Shown: piece after piece, positions 48,655 through 56,537 of the stretch
How positions within the stretch are numbered: position 1 is the stretch's first letter
Layout of the letters: each line of letters begins with the position of its first letter
Assembly (NCBI RefSeq): GCF_004347735.1
Contig: NZ_SLTI01000007.1
Location: 124,001-188,000, forward strand
Length of the DNA: 64,000 nt
Direction of reading: 5' to 3'
Source: Sulfuricurvum sp. IAE1
GTDB taxonomy: Bacteria; Campylobacterota; Campylobacteria; Campylobacterales; Sulfurimonadaceae
The notes under the pieces: model-generated
The model's input: the letters and a program-made list of their open reading frames with translations, nothing else
Told to the model about the DNA's origin: nothing
The model's database searches: none
Program-made: the position numbers and the translations under genes

Positions 48655-48688
48655 TCACTGTCCCGTTTTTTTGAAAGGGATTTTACCA

Positions 48689-48886
48689 TTATTTGACCGG
48701 AACTTTACCGATCGTATCTTCGACGGGAATCGAATCGTTTGCATCGCCGTAATAGTATTTAGCACCGACAAACACCGCTCCGATGAGTAATCCGATCACG
48801 ATAACGGTCCAGACGATCCGTTTTTTCTCCCCTTTGAGCGTATCGTAGTCCTCAATCGAGCTGAGAGTAGGTTCATTGTCTTTCAT
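48689..48886 (-). CDS. Small single-helix membrane protein
   Basis: The 65-residue product has an acidic N-terminal region, a basic patch GEKKR, one transmembrane helix (about 24-43, IVWTVIVIGLLIGAVFVGAK) and an acidic periplasmic tail. A TATTAT -10 element lies upstream (48916-48921). It is the first gene of the M48-prmC-DUF4149-mlaF operon. No family known to me. Confidence 0.65.
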   Translation of the reverse strand: MKDNEPTLSSIEDYDTLKGEKKRIVWTVIVIGLLIGAVFVGAKYYYGDANDSIPVEDTIGKVPVK

Positions 48887-48915
48887 GGGTGGTTCCTTTT
48901 TATGCAGATGATGCG

Positions 48916-48921
48916 ATAATA
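48916..48921 (-). promoter_or_regulatory. -10 element of the M48/prmC/mlaF operon
   Basis: TATTAT on the minus strand, 30 bases upstream of the ATG of the small membrane protein, with no clear -35. It is 5 of 6 to consensus and predicts a leader of about 23 bases. Confidence 0.45.
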
Positions 48922-49001
48922 TTAGCCATCTTACCCTACATCGAGTTAACGAATCTCCCCTACTCTGACGGTTTAAGTTTGTTTATTGGTTCTTTTTATC
49001 G

Positions 49002-49673
49002 TCACGATGAACGCATTTTCAGCGTATAGTTGAGCGGAACCGTAATCCGCACGGGTTTGGGAGGTTTTGGAAAATATTCGGCTGTTTTGCGTATCAGCGC
49101 GATCGCGTCCTCATCGAGTATCGGAAATCCCGACCCGTCCACAATCCTGATGTCATCGACCTCGCCGTCATGTTTTAAACGAAACGAAATTCTGACGCTC
49201 CCTTCCTGTCTCAGGCGTACGGCCTGCGAGGGATATTTACGGTATTTCACCAACAATTCCCGAATCGTCGAAAGATGGTCGTCCAAATATTCCTTTTCCA
49301 CATCGATTACAGGGACGGCCGGAACGGGTTTCGGAGCGGCTATGGATTCGGGTTGTGCCGTCTGCACCGCGCGGACAGGTTCGGAAGGGACGGCAACCGT
49401 TTTCGCTACGACCGGTTCGGGATCCTCTTTATCGATCGTCGGGGTTTCGGGTAGCGGATCGGGCCTCTTTTCGGTCAGCGGTTTGGCTTCAGGGGATTTC
49501 GGCACGGCCGTTTGCACGACCGGCGCAGTTGGCCCGGGGGACACGGCAGGAGTCAGCGCCAGTTCCAGAACAATCTCTTCTTCGGTCTCCTCCACGGGAA
49601 GGGAAGCAACCGCAACGGCAATGATCAGCGCATGCAGTAATACCGAAAATATGAACGAGCCGCGCGTTTTCAT
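49002..49673 (-). CDS. tonB: TonB energy-transducing protein
   Basis: The 223-residue protein has an N-terminal transmembrane anchor (about residues 6-25, FIFSVLLHALIIAVAVASLP, containing the S-x3-H signature histidine), a proline- and glutamate-rich periplasm-spanning region, and a C-terminal TonB domain (about 140-223: YPSQAVRLRQEGSVRISF, VDGSGFPILDEDAI). With ExbB and ExbD it transmits proton-motive force to outer-membrane receptors. It overlaps exbD by 4 bases and is the last gene of the iron operon. It probably serves both receptors in this window. Confidence 0.92.
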   Translation of the reverse strand: MKTRGSFIFSVLLHALIIAVAVASLPVEETEEEIVLELALTPAVSPGPTAPVVQTAVPKSPEAKPLTEKRPDPLPETPTIDKEDPEPVVAKTVAVPSEPVRAVQTAQPESIAAPKPVPAVPVIDVEKEYLDDHLSTIRELLVKYRKYPSQAVRLRQEGSVRISFRLKHDGEVDDIRIVDGSGFPILDEDAIALIRKTAEYFPKPPKPVRITVPLNYTLKMRSS

Positions 49674-50053
49674 GCGTCTCTCTTCGTCACGATCGAGATT
49701 TTTTCTATTCCTTGAAGTTTCAAGCGGTCGAGAATAAAGATGAAATCGTTGAAAAACGCTTTTTTATCCCCCAATACACTCACGCTTGCGTCGCTTTTCA
49801 ATGTCGAAATCGCCTGAATCAGTTCAACACGCTGCATCGCTTTGCCGTTCCAGAACATCTCGCCGCTTTCATTGACCGCGATTTCGATTTTTTGTGCAGA
49901 AGTCTCTTTCGCACTGGCGGCTTTGGGAAGATCAAGCTTGATCGCTCCCGACGCGACGAACGTCGAAATGGTCAATACGATTGCCAGCAAAACAAGGACG
50001 ACGTCGATAAGGGGAACGACGTTGATCCCCTCTACCCGTTTAAGCGCGCGCAT
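49670..50053 (-). CDS. exbD: ExbD/TolR biopolymer transport protein
   Basis: The 127-residue protein has a short cytoplasmic start (INVVPLIDVVLVLLAI, with the proton-path aspartate), a single transmembrane helix (about 13-35) and a periplasmic domain. It pairs with ExbB to power TonB. It overlaps exbB by 14 bases and tonB by 4. Confidence 0.92.
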   Translation of the reverse strand: MRALKRVEGINVVPLIDVVLVLLAIVLTISTFVASGAIKLDLPKAASAKETSAQKIEIAVNESGEMFWNGKAMQRVELIQAISTLKSDASVSVLGDKKAFFNDFIFILDRLKLQGIEKISIVTKRDA

Positions 50054-50462
50054 CTTCCCATGCCCCCATCAGCAGATCCATCTTCCGAAGGCACGCACTG
50101 TAGATCATCATCGACGGGATCGCGACGAGCAGTCCCAGCGCGGTTGCTTTGAGTGCCAACGACAGACCGATAACCACCGCCGAGGGTTCCATCCCACCGC
50201 TCTGGCCGATCTCGTAAAACACCACCATGATCCCCGCAACCGTACCGAGCAGGCCTACATAGGGGGCATTCGACCCGATTACCGAGATGGCCGTGAGGTT
50301 TTTCGACAGCTCCGCCTCCGCCTTGTTTTTCGTTTCGTAACTGCTGACATCCACCGAACGATAATAGAAATAACGCTCTATTCCATAGGCGAAAGCGATC
50401 ACGCTCATAATTCCCAAAATTCCCAAGGTCGCATAATCGACCGCCAGTTTCAATTCTTCCAT
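50040..50462 (-). CDS. exbB: ExbB/TolQ biopolymer transport protein
   Basis: The 140-residue protein has three hydrophobic helices in the MotA/TolQ/ExbB layout, with the conserved NAPYVGLLGTVAGIMVVFYEIG (about residues 65-86) and GLSLALKATALGLLVAIPSMM. It is short compared with E. coli ExbB (244), as is common in this phylum. It forms the proton channel with ExbD. It starts 26 bases after the PiuC-type gene. Confidence 0.92.
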   Translation of the reverse strand: MEELKLAVDYATLGILGIMSVIAFAYGIERYFYYRSVDVSSYETKNKAEAELSKNLTAISVIGSNAPYVGLLGTVAGIMVVFYEIGQSGGMEPSAVVIGLSLALKATALGLLVAIPSMMIYSACLRKMDLLMGAWEDARA

Positions 50463-50488
50463 TTTTGTCTCCTGTTTGTTATGATGTA

Positions 50489-51172
50489 TTAAGTGTCCGC
50501 CCAGGTACGGAGCAGATTGTGGTAAATGCTCGTCAGCTTGACCGTATCCTCATCGTCGCCCAGCCGCTCTCGAAACGCCATGATGCTCATGTCCAGGTCG
50601 AAGAGCAATCGGCGTCTGTCCGTCTCGCGGATCATGCTCTCCAGCCAGGTAAAACACGAGATACGCGCGCCGCGCGTTACCGGTTCGACGCGATGGACGC
50701 TTGATGAAGGATACAGAACCATATCTCCGGCGGGAAGTTTCACGATTTGCGATCCGAACGTGTCTTCAATCACCAGTTCCCCCCCGTCGTATTCTTCCGG
50801 ATCGGAAAAAAAGAGGGTGAACGACAGATCGCTGCGTACCCTTTTTCCCCCACCGCGCATCGTACGGATCGCGTTGTCCACATGATTTCCGAAAGTGTTG
50901 AATTCACCCGTATAACAGTTGAATAACGGCGGAAAAATCTTTTTGGGGAGTGCCGCGGTAAAAAACAGCGCGTTGTTGCTAAGCGCATCCAGTACGATTT
51001 TCTGCAATGCGACCGCCGCTTCGGAATCTTCGGGAAGCTGAAGATTGTTTTTAGCTTTTGCCGCCTGGGTACCGCTGGTGACGTTGCCGTCCACCCACGT
51101 CGATGACGTCAATATCCGGCGACATTCCGCCACCTGTTCGGGAGTAAGTACGTTGGGTATATGGAGTAACAC
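50489..51172 (-). CDS. piuC: PKHD-type Fe(II)/2-oxoglutarate hydroxylase (PiuC/YbiX-like)
   Basis: The 227-residue product matches the YbiX/PiuC family in length and motifs: the iron ligands H-x-D in [10 protein letters not shown] (about residue 97) and a distal His in [17 protein letters not shown]. RvEPV and the arginine bind 2-oxoglutarate. These enzymes are induced by iron limitation and occur next to catecholate-siderophore receptors (Fiu/PiuA); the substrate is not settled. GTG at 51172 with AAGGA 7 bases upstream is the start. It lies between the receptor and exbB, separated from the receptor by a large hairpin. Confidence 0.9.
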   Translation of the reverse strand: MLLHIPNVLTPEQVAECRRILTSSTWVDGNVTSGTQAAKAKNNLQLPEDSEAAVALQKIVLDALSNNALFFTAALPKKIFPPLFNCYTGEFNTFGNHVDNAIRTMRGGGKRVRSDLSFTLFFSDPEEYDGGELVIEDTFGSQIVKLPAGDMVLYPSSSVHRVEPVTRGARISCFTWLESMIRETDRRRLLFDLDMSIMAFRERLGDDEDTVKLTSIYHNLLRTWADT

Positions 51173-51189
51173 GGTGTTTTCCTTTGCCT

Positions 51190-51248
51190 GAGTTTTGATA
51201 CGGTCCCACGCACCGCATGGAGCCGTATCAAAACTCCCCGGAGGGAGT
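51190..51248 (-). other. Overlapping inter-cistronic hairpins between the siderophore receptor and piuC
   Basis: A perfect 14-base inverted repeat, GAGTTTTGATACGG (51190-51203) and CCGTATCAAAACTC (51223-51236), spans a 19-base loop. A second stem, ACTCCC (51233-51238) / GGGAGT (51243-51248) with loop CGGA, shares bases 51233-51236 with the first, so the two cannot both form. There is no U-tract. It may stabilise the receptor mRNA end, attenuate transcription into piuC-exbBD-tonB, or be a processing site. Confidence 0.6.
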
Positions 51249-51254
51249 CACGGA

Positions 51255-53534
51255 TTAAAAGAATTTGTAATCGAGCGTCACCTGGGCCGTCCGTCCCGTT
51301 CCGGGTACGGCGAATCCGCCGTTGATGTAAGCCGATTCGTAATAGGTGGTGTCAAAAAGGTTTTTGACGTTCAGCTGTACCGCATAGTTTTTCTGCGTAT
51401 AGCCGATCATCGCGTCGTAACGGACGTAATGGGGCGCTACGTTCGGGTTGAATGACGTTGCTCCGGAATTGGGATAGCTATAGACCGCACGGTCCCCTTT
51501 CCCCTCGATACCGCCGCCGACTTTCCATCCGCCGCCGAGTTTGTAGGTTGTCCATACGTTAAACGTGTAATCGGTTGAGTTGGGCGGTTTTTGCCCCACC
51601 ACGATGTCCGATTTTCCCGGTGCGACCGCATCGACTTCGGGGTCCATCAGCGCGAGGCCGGCGAAGACGTCCCAGTTGTCGGTGATCCGGCCGGCCGCTT
51701 CGAGCTCAATACCGTCGGTATGGCGCTCTTTGGAAAGAATCGGGTTGGACGAGGCGCTCATTACGTCGGTATTGCGTTCCCACTCTTTGATGGTACGATA
51801 AACCGCGGTACGCAGCGACAAATCCCCTTCAAAAAGTTCCCATTTCGCCCCCAGCTCGTACGTTACGCTCCGCTCGGGATCGTATCGGTTTGAAAACGAA
51901 TACAGATCTCCGGTCGTGTTGAACGAATTGTTCCATGCCAGATAGTAGTGCTGACGACTGCTGGGCTGATAGGACAATCCCGCACGGTAGCTCATCTCGT
52001 TATAACGGAGGTCTCCGTTTTGCGTCAGCGACGCACCGGTGTAGTAATCCATTTTCAACCAGTCTTTGCGAAATCCAGCCATCACTTTCCAGTTGGGGAC
52101 GAATTCCACGACGTCCTGGGCGTAGAGGGCCCACGTATGCCCTTTGTATCCGCCGTTGATGTTGCGTTCCTTGTTACCGTAAACCGCTTTATAGGCTTCT
52201 GGGATCGACGACCCTGATTCCAGGGAATTGGGCAGTTGCGCTACCCAGGACCCGGTGGCGCTGGTACGGGAGTAAATAATGCCGTTACTGGCCACATGGC
52301 GTCCCGTTGCGGTATCGGGTAATCCGTTGGCCGGACCGTTCGCATCGCTGATGTTCGGAAAATATGACGAAAGGCCGTCATGCCCCCAACGGACCTGTTC
52401 TTCCCGCAGAAACTCGGTCCCCACGAGCGCTTCGTGTTTCATTCCGAGTGCTTCGAATTTCGTCGTAAAATCGTTTTGCCATGTATCGGTTTTCTCTTTC
52501 GCCCCGTTTCCTTTGGAACTCCGGTTCACCGACCCCGTCACCGGATCGTATCCCCCCGGGGCGATCGCCCAGTTGTCGCGCAGGTAATCGGCATGACGGA
52601 TCACCGAACGCAGCTGTGTCTCTTTGGAAAACTTATGGGTATAACTGGCGGTCGTGATGTTGACGCGGTTATCCTCAAAATCGTCCGTAAATCCGTAAAA
52701 CGTACTTTTATCGACATCGATGGGACGTTTGGTGGCACTGTCGAAAGGAACACCGTAATCCGGGGTAATATGGGTGTTGAGATACAAGTGCGACAGGCTG
52801 AACTCATTGTCCGTCCCCAATCCGAAAGTAATTGTAGGGGCAATGCCGTACGATTCGTTGTAAACGTCGTTTCGGGTGCTCCCCGCGTCCATCCCCATAG
52901 CATTCAGACGAAACGCCGTCGTATCGTTGAGCATCACGTTGATATCGGTCGAAGCGCGTTTATACTCATCTGTGCCGAGTGTCATCGACAGTTTCCCGAA
53001 ATTTTCCGCTTCGGCGTCTTTGCTCACCTGGTTGATGACACCACCCGCCTGCCCGCGGCCGAACAACATGGCCGCGCCGCCGCGCAGAACGTCGACTTGT
53101 TCCAGGTTGAACGTATCGCGGTTGTATTGCGCAACGTCACGGATGCCGTCGAGGTATAGATCCCCGAAGGTATAAAAACCGCGCAAATTCATGTTGTCCC
53201 CGATACGCCCCCCCTCGGCAGCGTTAAAAGTGAGCCCCGATACGTTGCTGAGCGCCTCTTTGAGGGTAAATTCCGATTTATCGTGCAGCAGTTCTTTGGT
53301 AACGACGGTAATCGCCTGCGGAACATCATGCGCAAGCTGCCCGGTTTTGGCGGTTTTTGAAATACCAGGCTGATAACGCGGAAGTTCGATCTCGACGGTG
53401 TCTTGAATGTCGATCGCCTTGATCGTTGCGTTCGAATCGGCGGAATCCGCCAATACCGAACTTGCCCCGATGCTCAAAAGCATCGCACCAATTGGAAGCA
53501 TCTGAGAGTTGAGAAAACGGTTGTGGTAGGCCAT
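51255..53534 (-). CDS. TonB-dependent siderophore receptor
   Basis: The ATG at 53534 has AAGGA 6 bases upstream; a GTG at 53540 is less well placed. The 759-residue protein has a signal peptide (LPIGAMLLSIGASSVLADS), a plug domain (about 70-200: QAITVVTKELL, NLRGFYTFGDLYLDGIRD, VDVLRGGAAMLFGRGQAGGVINQVSK) and a 22-strand-type barrel ending in the phenylalanine pair FF. The plug motifs match the TonB-siderophore receptor subfamily (Fiu/PiuA). The neighbouring piuC-exbB-exbD-tonB genes and upstream Fur boxes support uptake of an iron-catecholate. No STN signalling domain is present. Confidence 0.92.
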   Translation of the reverse strand: MAYHNRFLNSQMLPIGAMLLSIGASSVLADSADSNATIKAIDIQDTVEIELPRYQPGISKTAKTGQLAHDVPQAITVVTKELLHDKSEFTLKEALSNVSGLTFNAAEGGRIGDNMNLRGFYTFGDLYLDGIRDVAQYNRDTFNLEQVDVLRGGAAMLFGRGQAGGVINQVSKDAEAENFGKLSMTLGTDEYKRASTDINVMLNDTTAFRLNAMGMDAGSTRNDVYNESYGIAPTITFGLGTDNEFSLSHLYLNTHITPDYGVPFDSATKRPIDVDKSTFYGFTDDFEDNRVNITTASYTHKFSKETQLRSVIRHADYLRDNWAIAPGGYDPVTGSVNRSSKGNGAKEKTDTWQNDFTTKFEALGMKHEALVGTEFLREEQVRWGHDGLSSYFPNISDANGPANGLPDTATGRHVASNGIIYSRTSATGSWVAQLPNSLESGSSIPEAYKAVYGNKERNINGGYKGHTWALYAQDVVEFVPNWKVMAGFRKDWLKMDYYTGASLTQNGDLRYNEMSYRAGLSYQPSSRQHYYLAWNNSFNTTGDLYSFSNRYDPERSVTYELGAKWELFEGDLSLRTAVYRTIKEWERNTDVMSASSNPILSKERHTDGIELEAAGRITDNWDVFAGLALMDPEVDAVAPGKSDIVVGQKPPNSTDYTFNVWTTYKLGGGWKVGGGIEGKGDRAVYSYPNSGATSFNPNVAPHYVRYDAMIGYTQKNYAVQLNVKNLFDTTYYESAYINGGFAVPGTGRTAQVTLDYKFF

Positions 53535-53609
53535 AAGCACTCCTTAAAAGATGAAGTGGCTGGCTACCGGCTCGAAGAGCGTTTGCTGGCTAGTTTCTAT
53601 AAAAGCAAT

Positions 53610-53624
53610 TGATAATTGATTTCA
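53610..53624 (-). promoter_or_regulatory. Fur-like box downstream of the receptor promoter
   Basis: TGATAATTGATTTCA: the left half matches the Fur half-site TGATAAT perfectly; the right half matches ATTATCA at about 4 of 7. It lies just downstream of the predicted transcription start, where a bound repressor would block RNA polymerase. Confidence 0.5.
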
Positions 53625-53633
53625 ATTTATGGA

Positions 53634-53662
53634 ACTATAGCGCATTCGGATTATTATGTCAA
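53634..53662 (-). promoter_or_regulatory. Sigma-70 promoter of the siderophore receptor operon
   Basis: On the minus strand TTGACA (53662-53657) and TATAGT (53639-53634) are separated by exactly 17 bases. This is the best promoter match in the window and predicts a start near 53627 and a leader of about 90 bases. Confidence 0.75.
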
Positions 53663-53665
53663 TAG

Positions 53666-53680
53666 TGATAAGCATTATTA
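53666..53680 (-). promoter_or_regulatory. Fur-like box upstream of the receptor promoter
   Basis: TGATAAGCATTATTA matches the 7-1-7 Fur consensus TGATAAT-n-ATTATCA at 12 of 14 positions. It abuts the -35 hexamer of the receptor promoter. Confidence 0.65.
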
Positions 53681-53688
53681 AATAAACT

Positions 53689-53706
53689 GCCGGGATTTAC
53701 CCCGGC
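53689..53706 (-). terminator. Terminator of the HemP/TonB-receptor operon
   Basis: GCCGGG and CCCGGC form a 6-base GC stem around a 6-base loop, 17 bases after the stop of the second receptor on the minus strand. The sequence then runs into AGTTTATTTAAT. This is a reasonable intrinsic terminator and separates the two receptor operons. Confidence 0.6.
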
Positions 53707-53722
53707 TTAATCAGCGTGAAGA

Positions 53723-55753
53723 TTACCAACGCCCTTCGAGCGTCATGAGGATATAGGGGCGGGTATTTTCCCGATAAGCCTGCGTTTCGACGAGATTTCC
53801 AGAAGCATAGCGGCGGGTCGTGGTCGTAATCGTTTCGCCGGTGAGATTTTTGAGGTTGATCCCGGCTTTAAACGTCGAATCAATCCGCTTTTTGGCGTAC
53901 AGGTCGAGCGTTCCGTACCCTTTTTGCGATTCGGCGATCCCGTTTTCGTCGGTCGGGTCGTCGTAAGCTCCGACGTAGCGATAGGCCGCGCCGTACGTCA
54001 GGCGGTAGGCGCTGAGCGTATGGTCAAGACCGATATTGTAAAGATAATCGTTGGTCGCTTTGATGGGGCGTTTAAAACCGTTGACGCTCAGCGAGGAGTT
54101 CTGAACCGTCGCGTTCGCGAAGATTCCCAAACCGCCCACATACGCATCAAGTGATTTTTTCAGCTCAAACTCAACGCTCCACAATCTCCCCTCACCTGCA
54201 TTATAGGGTCGTTCGACGTAACGTCCCCCCTCATAGGTGGTCAGTTTTTCAATCTTGTCGTCGATTTCGCGGTAGAATCCGCCCACACTAATGATCCCTT
54301 TGTCGGCGAAATAATGTTCCAGGCGCAATTCGTAACTCAGCGCTTTTTCTTCTTTCAGGGCCGGATTACCTCTCACGTCGGGACGGGTGAGGTCGTTGAG
54401 CTCGAGCGAGCTGTCAACGGTGTCAGTCAGCTCGTCGAGACGGGGCAACCGGACTGTTTTCGAGACACTTGCGCGGAGATTATCGTCGGGGCTGAGGCGA
54501 TAGAGTAGATGCAGCGAAGGGGCGAAATAATCGATATTCGACGATCCGGCGAAATCGCGTGAAACGGTTTCGTACCGTATCCCGGGAGTCACAAGGAAAT
54601 CTTCTCCGATCCCCACTTCGTCCTGGAGGTAGAGCGAGCCTTTATCCTGACGCAGGCTCTGATGTACATTTGAAGTCTCGACGCCGCCGCTGAGTACCCG
54701 GATGCTTTCATCCTGCATGAGACGCTTGACCTCGGCCCCCGTTTTCACAAAGTGTTCTCCGACTACACGCGAGTAGCTTCCATCCGCTCCGAACACACGG
54801 AACAGCGAATCGTCATACTGCAGCTTCGTCCCCGAACGGTTTTCTCCTTCCGAATCGTTTTGATGGAATTTCAGTTTCCAGTCAACGAGTTCCGTCCCCG
54901 AGAGATGATGTTCTCCCGAGAGTTTTGTCCAGAGCATCATCGCGTCGCTTTCGTCACGGTTGTAAAGGGTTGTACTTAACGCACCGTTCGTATAGGTCCG
55001 CTCGTCCGCGGTAGCGCTGTTTGCGTTAAGCCCCATCGAGGCGTCGAAAGCGTATTTGTTTTTTGTATCGGGCGCATAGATCAGTTTTCCGTTGAGGCTC
55101 AATGCACGGTAACGTCCCTGCGAATCGCGCAGTTTTTCGGTCATGTTCACCGTGTCGTCAATCCGGTTTGACGCGTCGTCTTTGTGCGTATTATCGGCAT
55201 ATGTCGCGTTGAAGAGGTACGAATACTCTCCCGCTTTCCCCTCTCGCTGCGCAAAAACCGATCCCATCGCCTGGGCGTTGTATACGCCTCCTGTCAGTTT
55301 GGCGATCGTTTTTCCTTCCGATGACGGTTTTTTCAGGACGATGTTGACGATTCCCCCCATCGCTTCGGCGCTATATTCGGCCGATCCGTTGGTCATCACT
55401 TCGATCCGTTCGATCATTTCGGGCGAAATCTGCTCGAGCGGGTTTCCCCGTTTCGTAGACGAAACTTCTTCGCCGTCGATCAGCACTTTCGTGTATCCCT
55501 TGCCGGGAGCGCCTTTTTTCCCTTTTCCTTCGGGAACCGTGACACCGGGGGTACGTTTGAGCACTTCAAGCGCGTTCAGATCGCCGTACTGGCTCAATTC
55601 TTCGCCTTTGATGATCCGTTTGGCGATCGACTGGTCTTTACGTTCCTCGAGGACGGTATATTCTTCTTCGACTTCGATTTTATCAAGTTGGATAATCTCC
55701 TGCGCGCAAACGACAGAGAGTGAAAAAGCGGCTAGAAACAACGGACGCAGCAA
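53723..55753 (-). CDS. TonB-dependent outer-membrane receptor, possibly for heme
   Basis: The 676-residue protein starts at TTG (55753, AAGGA 6 bases upstream; no earlier in-frame start). It has a signal peptide (residues about 1-17, ending VVCA), a plug domain (about 30-150 with LNALEVLKRTPGVTVPEG, GYTKVLIDGEEV, MIERIEVMTNGSAEYSAEAMGG) and a barrel ending in tryptophan. The plug is of the short type also found in receptors for various non-siderophore ligands. HemP directly upstream suggests heme or hemoprotein uptake, but no FRAP/NPNL heme-receptor motif was found. Energy probably comes from the TonB/ExbBD encoded at 49002-50462. Confidence 0.85.
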   Translation of the reverse strand: MLRPLFLAAFSLSVVCAQEIIQLDKIEVEEEYTVLEERKDQSIAKRIIKGEELSQYGDLNALEVLKRTPGVTVPEGKGKKGAPGKGYTKVLIDGEEVSSTKRGNPLEQISPEMIERIEVMTNGSAEYSAEAMGGIVNIVLKKPSSEGKTIAKLTGGVYNAQAMGSVFAQREGKAGEYSYLFNATYADNTHKDDASNRIDDTVNMTEKLRDSQGRYRALSLNGKLIYAPDTKNKYAFDASMGLNANSATADERTYTNGALSTTLYNRDESDAMMLWTKLSGEHHLSGTELVDWKLKFHQNDSEGENRSGTKLQYDDSLFRVFGADGSYSRVVGEHFVKTGAEVKRLMQDESIRVLSGGVETSNVHQSLRQDKGSLYLQDEVGIGEDFLVTPGIRYETVSRDFAGSSNIDYFAPSLHLLYRLSPDDNLRASVSKTVRLPRLDELTDTVDSSLELNDLTRPDVRGNPALKEEKALSYELRLEHYFADKGIISVGGFYREIDDKIEKLTTYEGGRYVERPYNAGEGRLWSVEFELKKSLDAYVGGLGIFANATVQNSSLSVNGFKRPIKATNDYLYNIGLDHTLSAYRLTYGAAYRYVGAYDDPTDENGIAESQKGYGTLDLYAKKRIDSTFKAGINLKNLTGETITTTTRRYASGNLVETQAYRENTRPYILMTLEGRW

Positions 55754-55771
55754 AAAAATTCCTTCGGCTTA

Positions 55772-55788
55772 CGGCGCTTTAGGCGCCG
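55772..55788 (-). promoter_or_regulatory. Hairpin between hemP and the receptor gene
   Basis: CGGCGC / GCGCCG form a 6-base stem with loop TTTAG starting 1 base after the hemP stop. It may modulate read-through or protect the hemP message so that hemP is made in larger amounts than the receptor. Confidence 0.4.
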
Positions 55789-55789
55789 C

Positions 55790-55945
55790 TTATTTGGTGA
55801 GAATCAGTTTATTGCCTTTGGTAATACGGAGGATGTAAACATCGTTACCGTGGACAATCCTGATCGAACTGTCGTTTTTGAACAGTTCCTTGGATTCAAT
55901 AACGATGCCATTATACTCTTTCAATGATGAGCTTTCGGTTTCCAT
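55790..55945 (-). CDS. hemP: Hemin uptake protein HemP
   Basis: A 51-residue gene that falls below usual length cut-offs. AGGAG is 6 bases before the ATG. The sequence has the HemP pattern S.ELF....SIRIVHG.DVYILRITKGNKLILTK: a hydrophobic strand pair, the V.I.H segment, Y.LR.T and the invariant KLILTK C terminus. HemP/HmuP proteins accompany heme uptake operons and in some bacteria are needed for receptor expression. It lies 36 bases upstream of the TonB-dependent receptor and behind a Fur-type control region. Confidence 0.9.
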   Translation of the reverse strand: METESSSLKEYNGIVIESKELFKNDSSIRIVHGNDVYILRITKGNKLILTK

Positions 55946-55953
55946 ACGTTCTC

Positions 55954-56034
55954 CTAGCAAGCGCATCCGCGCCGCAGCAGTCGGTGTAACGGAGGGAGCG
56001 TGGTATCGGGTTTGGGTTCACACGGAAGGTTCAT
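55954..56034 (-). CDS. Candidate 26-residue peptide upstream of hemP
   Basis: An ATG at 56034, with AAGGA 9 bases upstream, opens a 26-codon frame rich in proline and leucine that ends RRGCAC with a TAG 8 bases before the hemP ATG. It begins 23 bases after the DUF2325 stop, so it fills the gap of this operon. The three cysteines (positions 5, 24 and 26) could bind metal, or the ORF could be a leader peptide for hemP translation. It could also be chance; no homologue is known to me. Confidence 0.3.
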   Translation of the reverse strand: MNLPCEPKPDTTLPPLHRLLRRGCAC

Positions 56035-56057
56035 AATGTGTAATTCCTTTCATCGCA

Positions 56058-56393
56058 TTAACGGCTGCAGGTGCCGCGGCAAAAACGGTCGGTTTGATCC
56101 GCATAACGGATCCCGTCGACCATTTGGCGGATTTGGCATTCGCTGCATCCGCTCAGTCCCTTGACGCACAAAAAAGGGATATCGCTTTTTTTCGCTTCCC
56201 GCTTGAAATGGTTCATCGAGTTGTGTTTTAAAAAATCGGTCAGCATGATGATCATGTCGGTATTATGCGGAATGGTTTTATGGGACGTCGAATTCCGGCG
56301 GCTGTCCCAGTGACGCGTTTCGGTCGCACCCAGCGATTGCAACAGCGACTGAAGGCGCGTGACTTTATCTCCGCCGATGATGAGAACGGACAT
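56058..56393 (-). CDS. DUF2325 domain protein
   Basis: The 111-residue protein has the DUF2325 layout: an N-terminal VLIIGGDKVTRLQSLLQSLG nucleotide-binding-like strand-loop-helix, a central DMIIMLTDFLKHNSMNHFKREAKK, and a cysteine-bearing tail (GCSECQ near 85 and FCRGTC at the end). DUF2325 proteins are often encoded with iron, heme or redox genes. The cysteines suggest metal or heme binding, unproven. AAGGAG is 6 bases before the ATG. It is the first gene of the operon with the small ORF, hemP and the receptor. Confidence 0.8.
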   Translation of the reverse strand: MSVLIIGGDKVTRLQSLLQSLGATETRHWDSRRNSTSHKTIPHNTDMIIMLTDFLKHNSMNHFKREAKKSDIPFLCVKGLSGCSECQIRQMVDGIRYADQTDRFCRGTCSR

Positions 56394-56409
56394 GTTGCAC
56401 TCCTTTATT

Positions 56410-56424
56410 TGATAATAGATATCA
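56410..56424. promoter_or_regulatory. Fur-like box 1 between DUF2325 and desulforubrerythrin
   Basis: TGATAATAGATATCA, a perfect TGATA-N5-TATCA inverted repeat and 12 of 14 to the Fur 7-1-7 consensus. It lies 17 bases before the DUF2325 ATG, directly downstream of a TATTAT -10 (56426-56431, minus strand), as expected for repression of the DUF2325-hemP-receptor operon. Confidence 0.65.
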
Positions 56425-56460
56425 AATAATACGGGTTTATCCCTTAAAATAAAATAATAT

Positions 56461-56475
56461 TGATAATAGATATCA
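56461..56475. promoter_or_regulatory. Fur-like box 2 between DUF2325 and desulforubrerythrin
   Basis: A second identical copy of TGATAATAGATATCA, 51 bases from the first, flanked by AATAATA and TATTATT arms. It sits about 27 bases upstream of the TATGAT -10 (56502-56507) of the desulforubrerythrin gene. It could be bound by Fur or by the related peroxide sensor PerR. Confidence 0.65.
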
Positions 56476-56501
56476 TATTATTCTTTTTCGGCTATTTGCG
56501 T

Positions 56502-56507
56502 TATGAT
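56502..56507 (+). promoter_or_regulatory. -10 element for desulforubrerythrin
   Basis: TATGAT, 5 of 6 to consensus, 30 bases before the ATG at 56538. No convincing -35, so activation or a T-rich upstream region may compensate. Confidence 0.45.
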
Positions 56508-56537
56508 ACAGACATAGCCTTCGTAATAGGAGTTATG

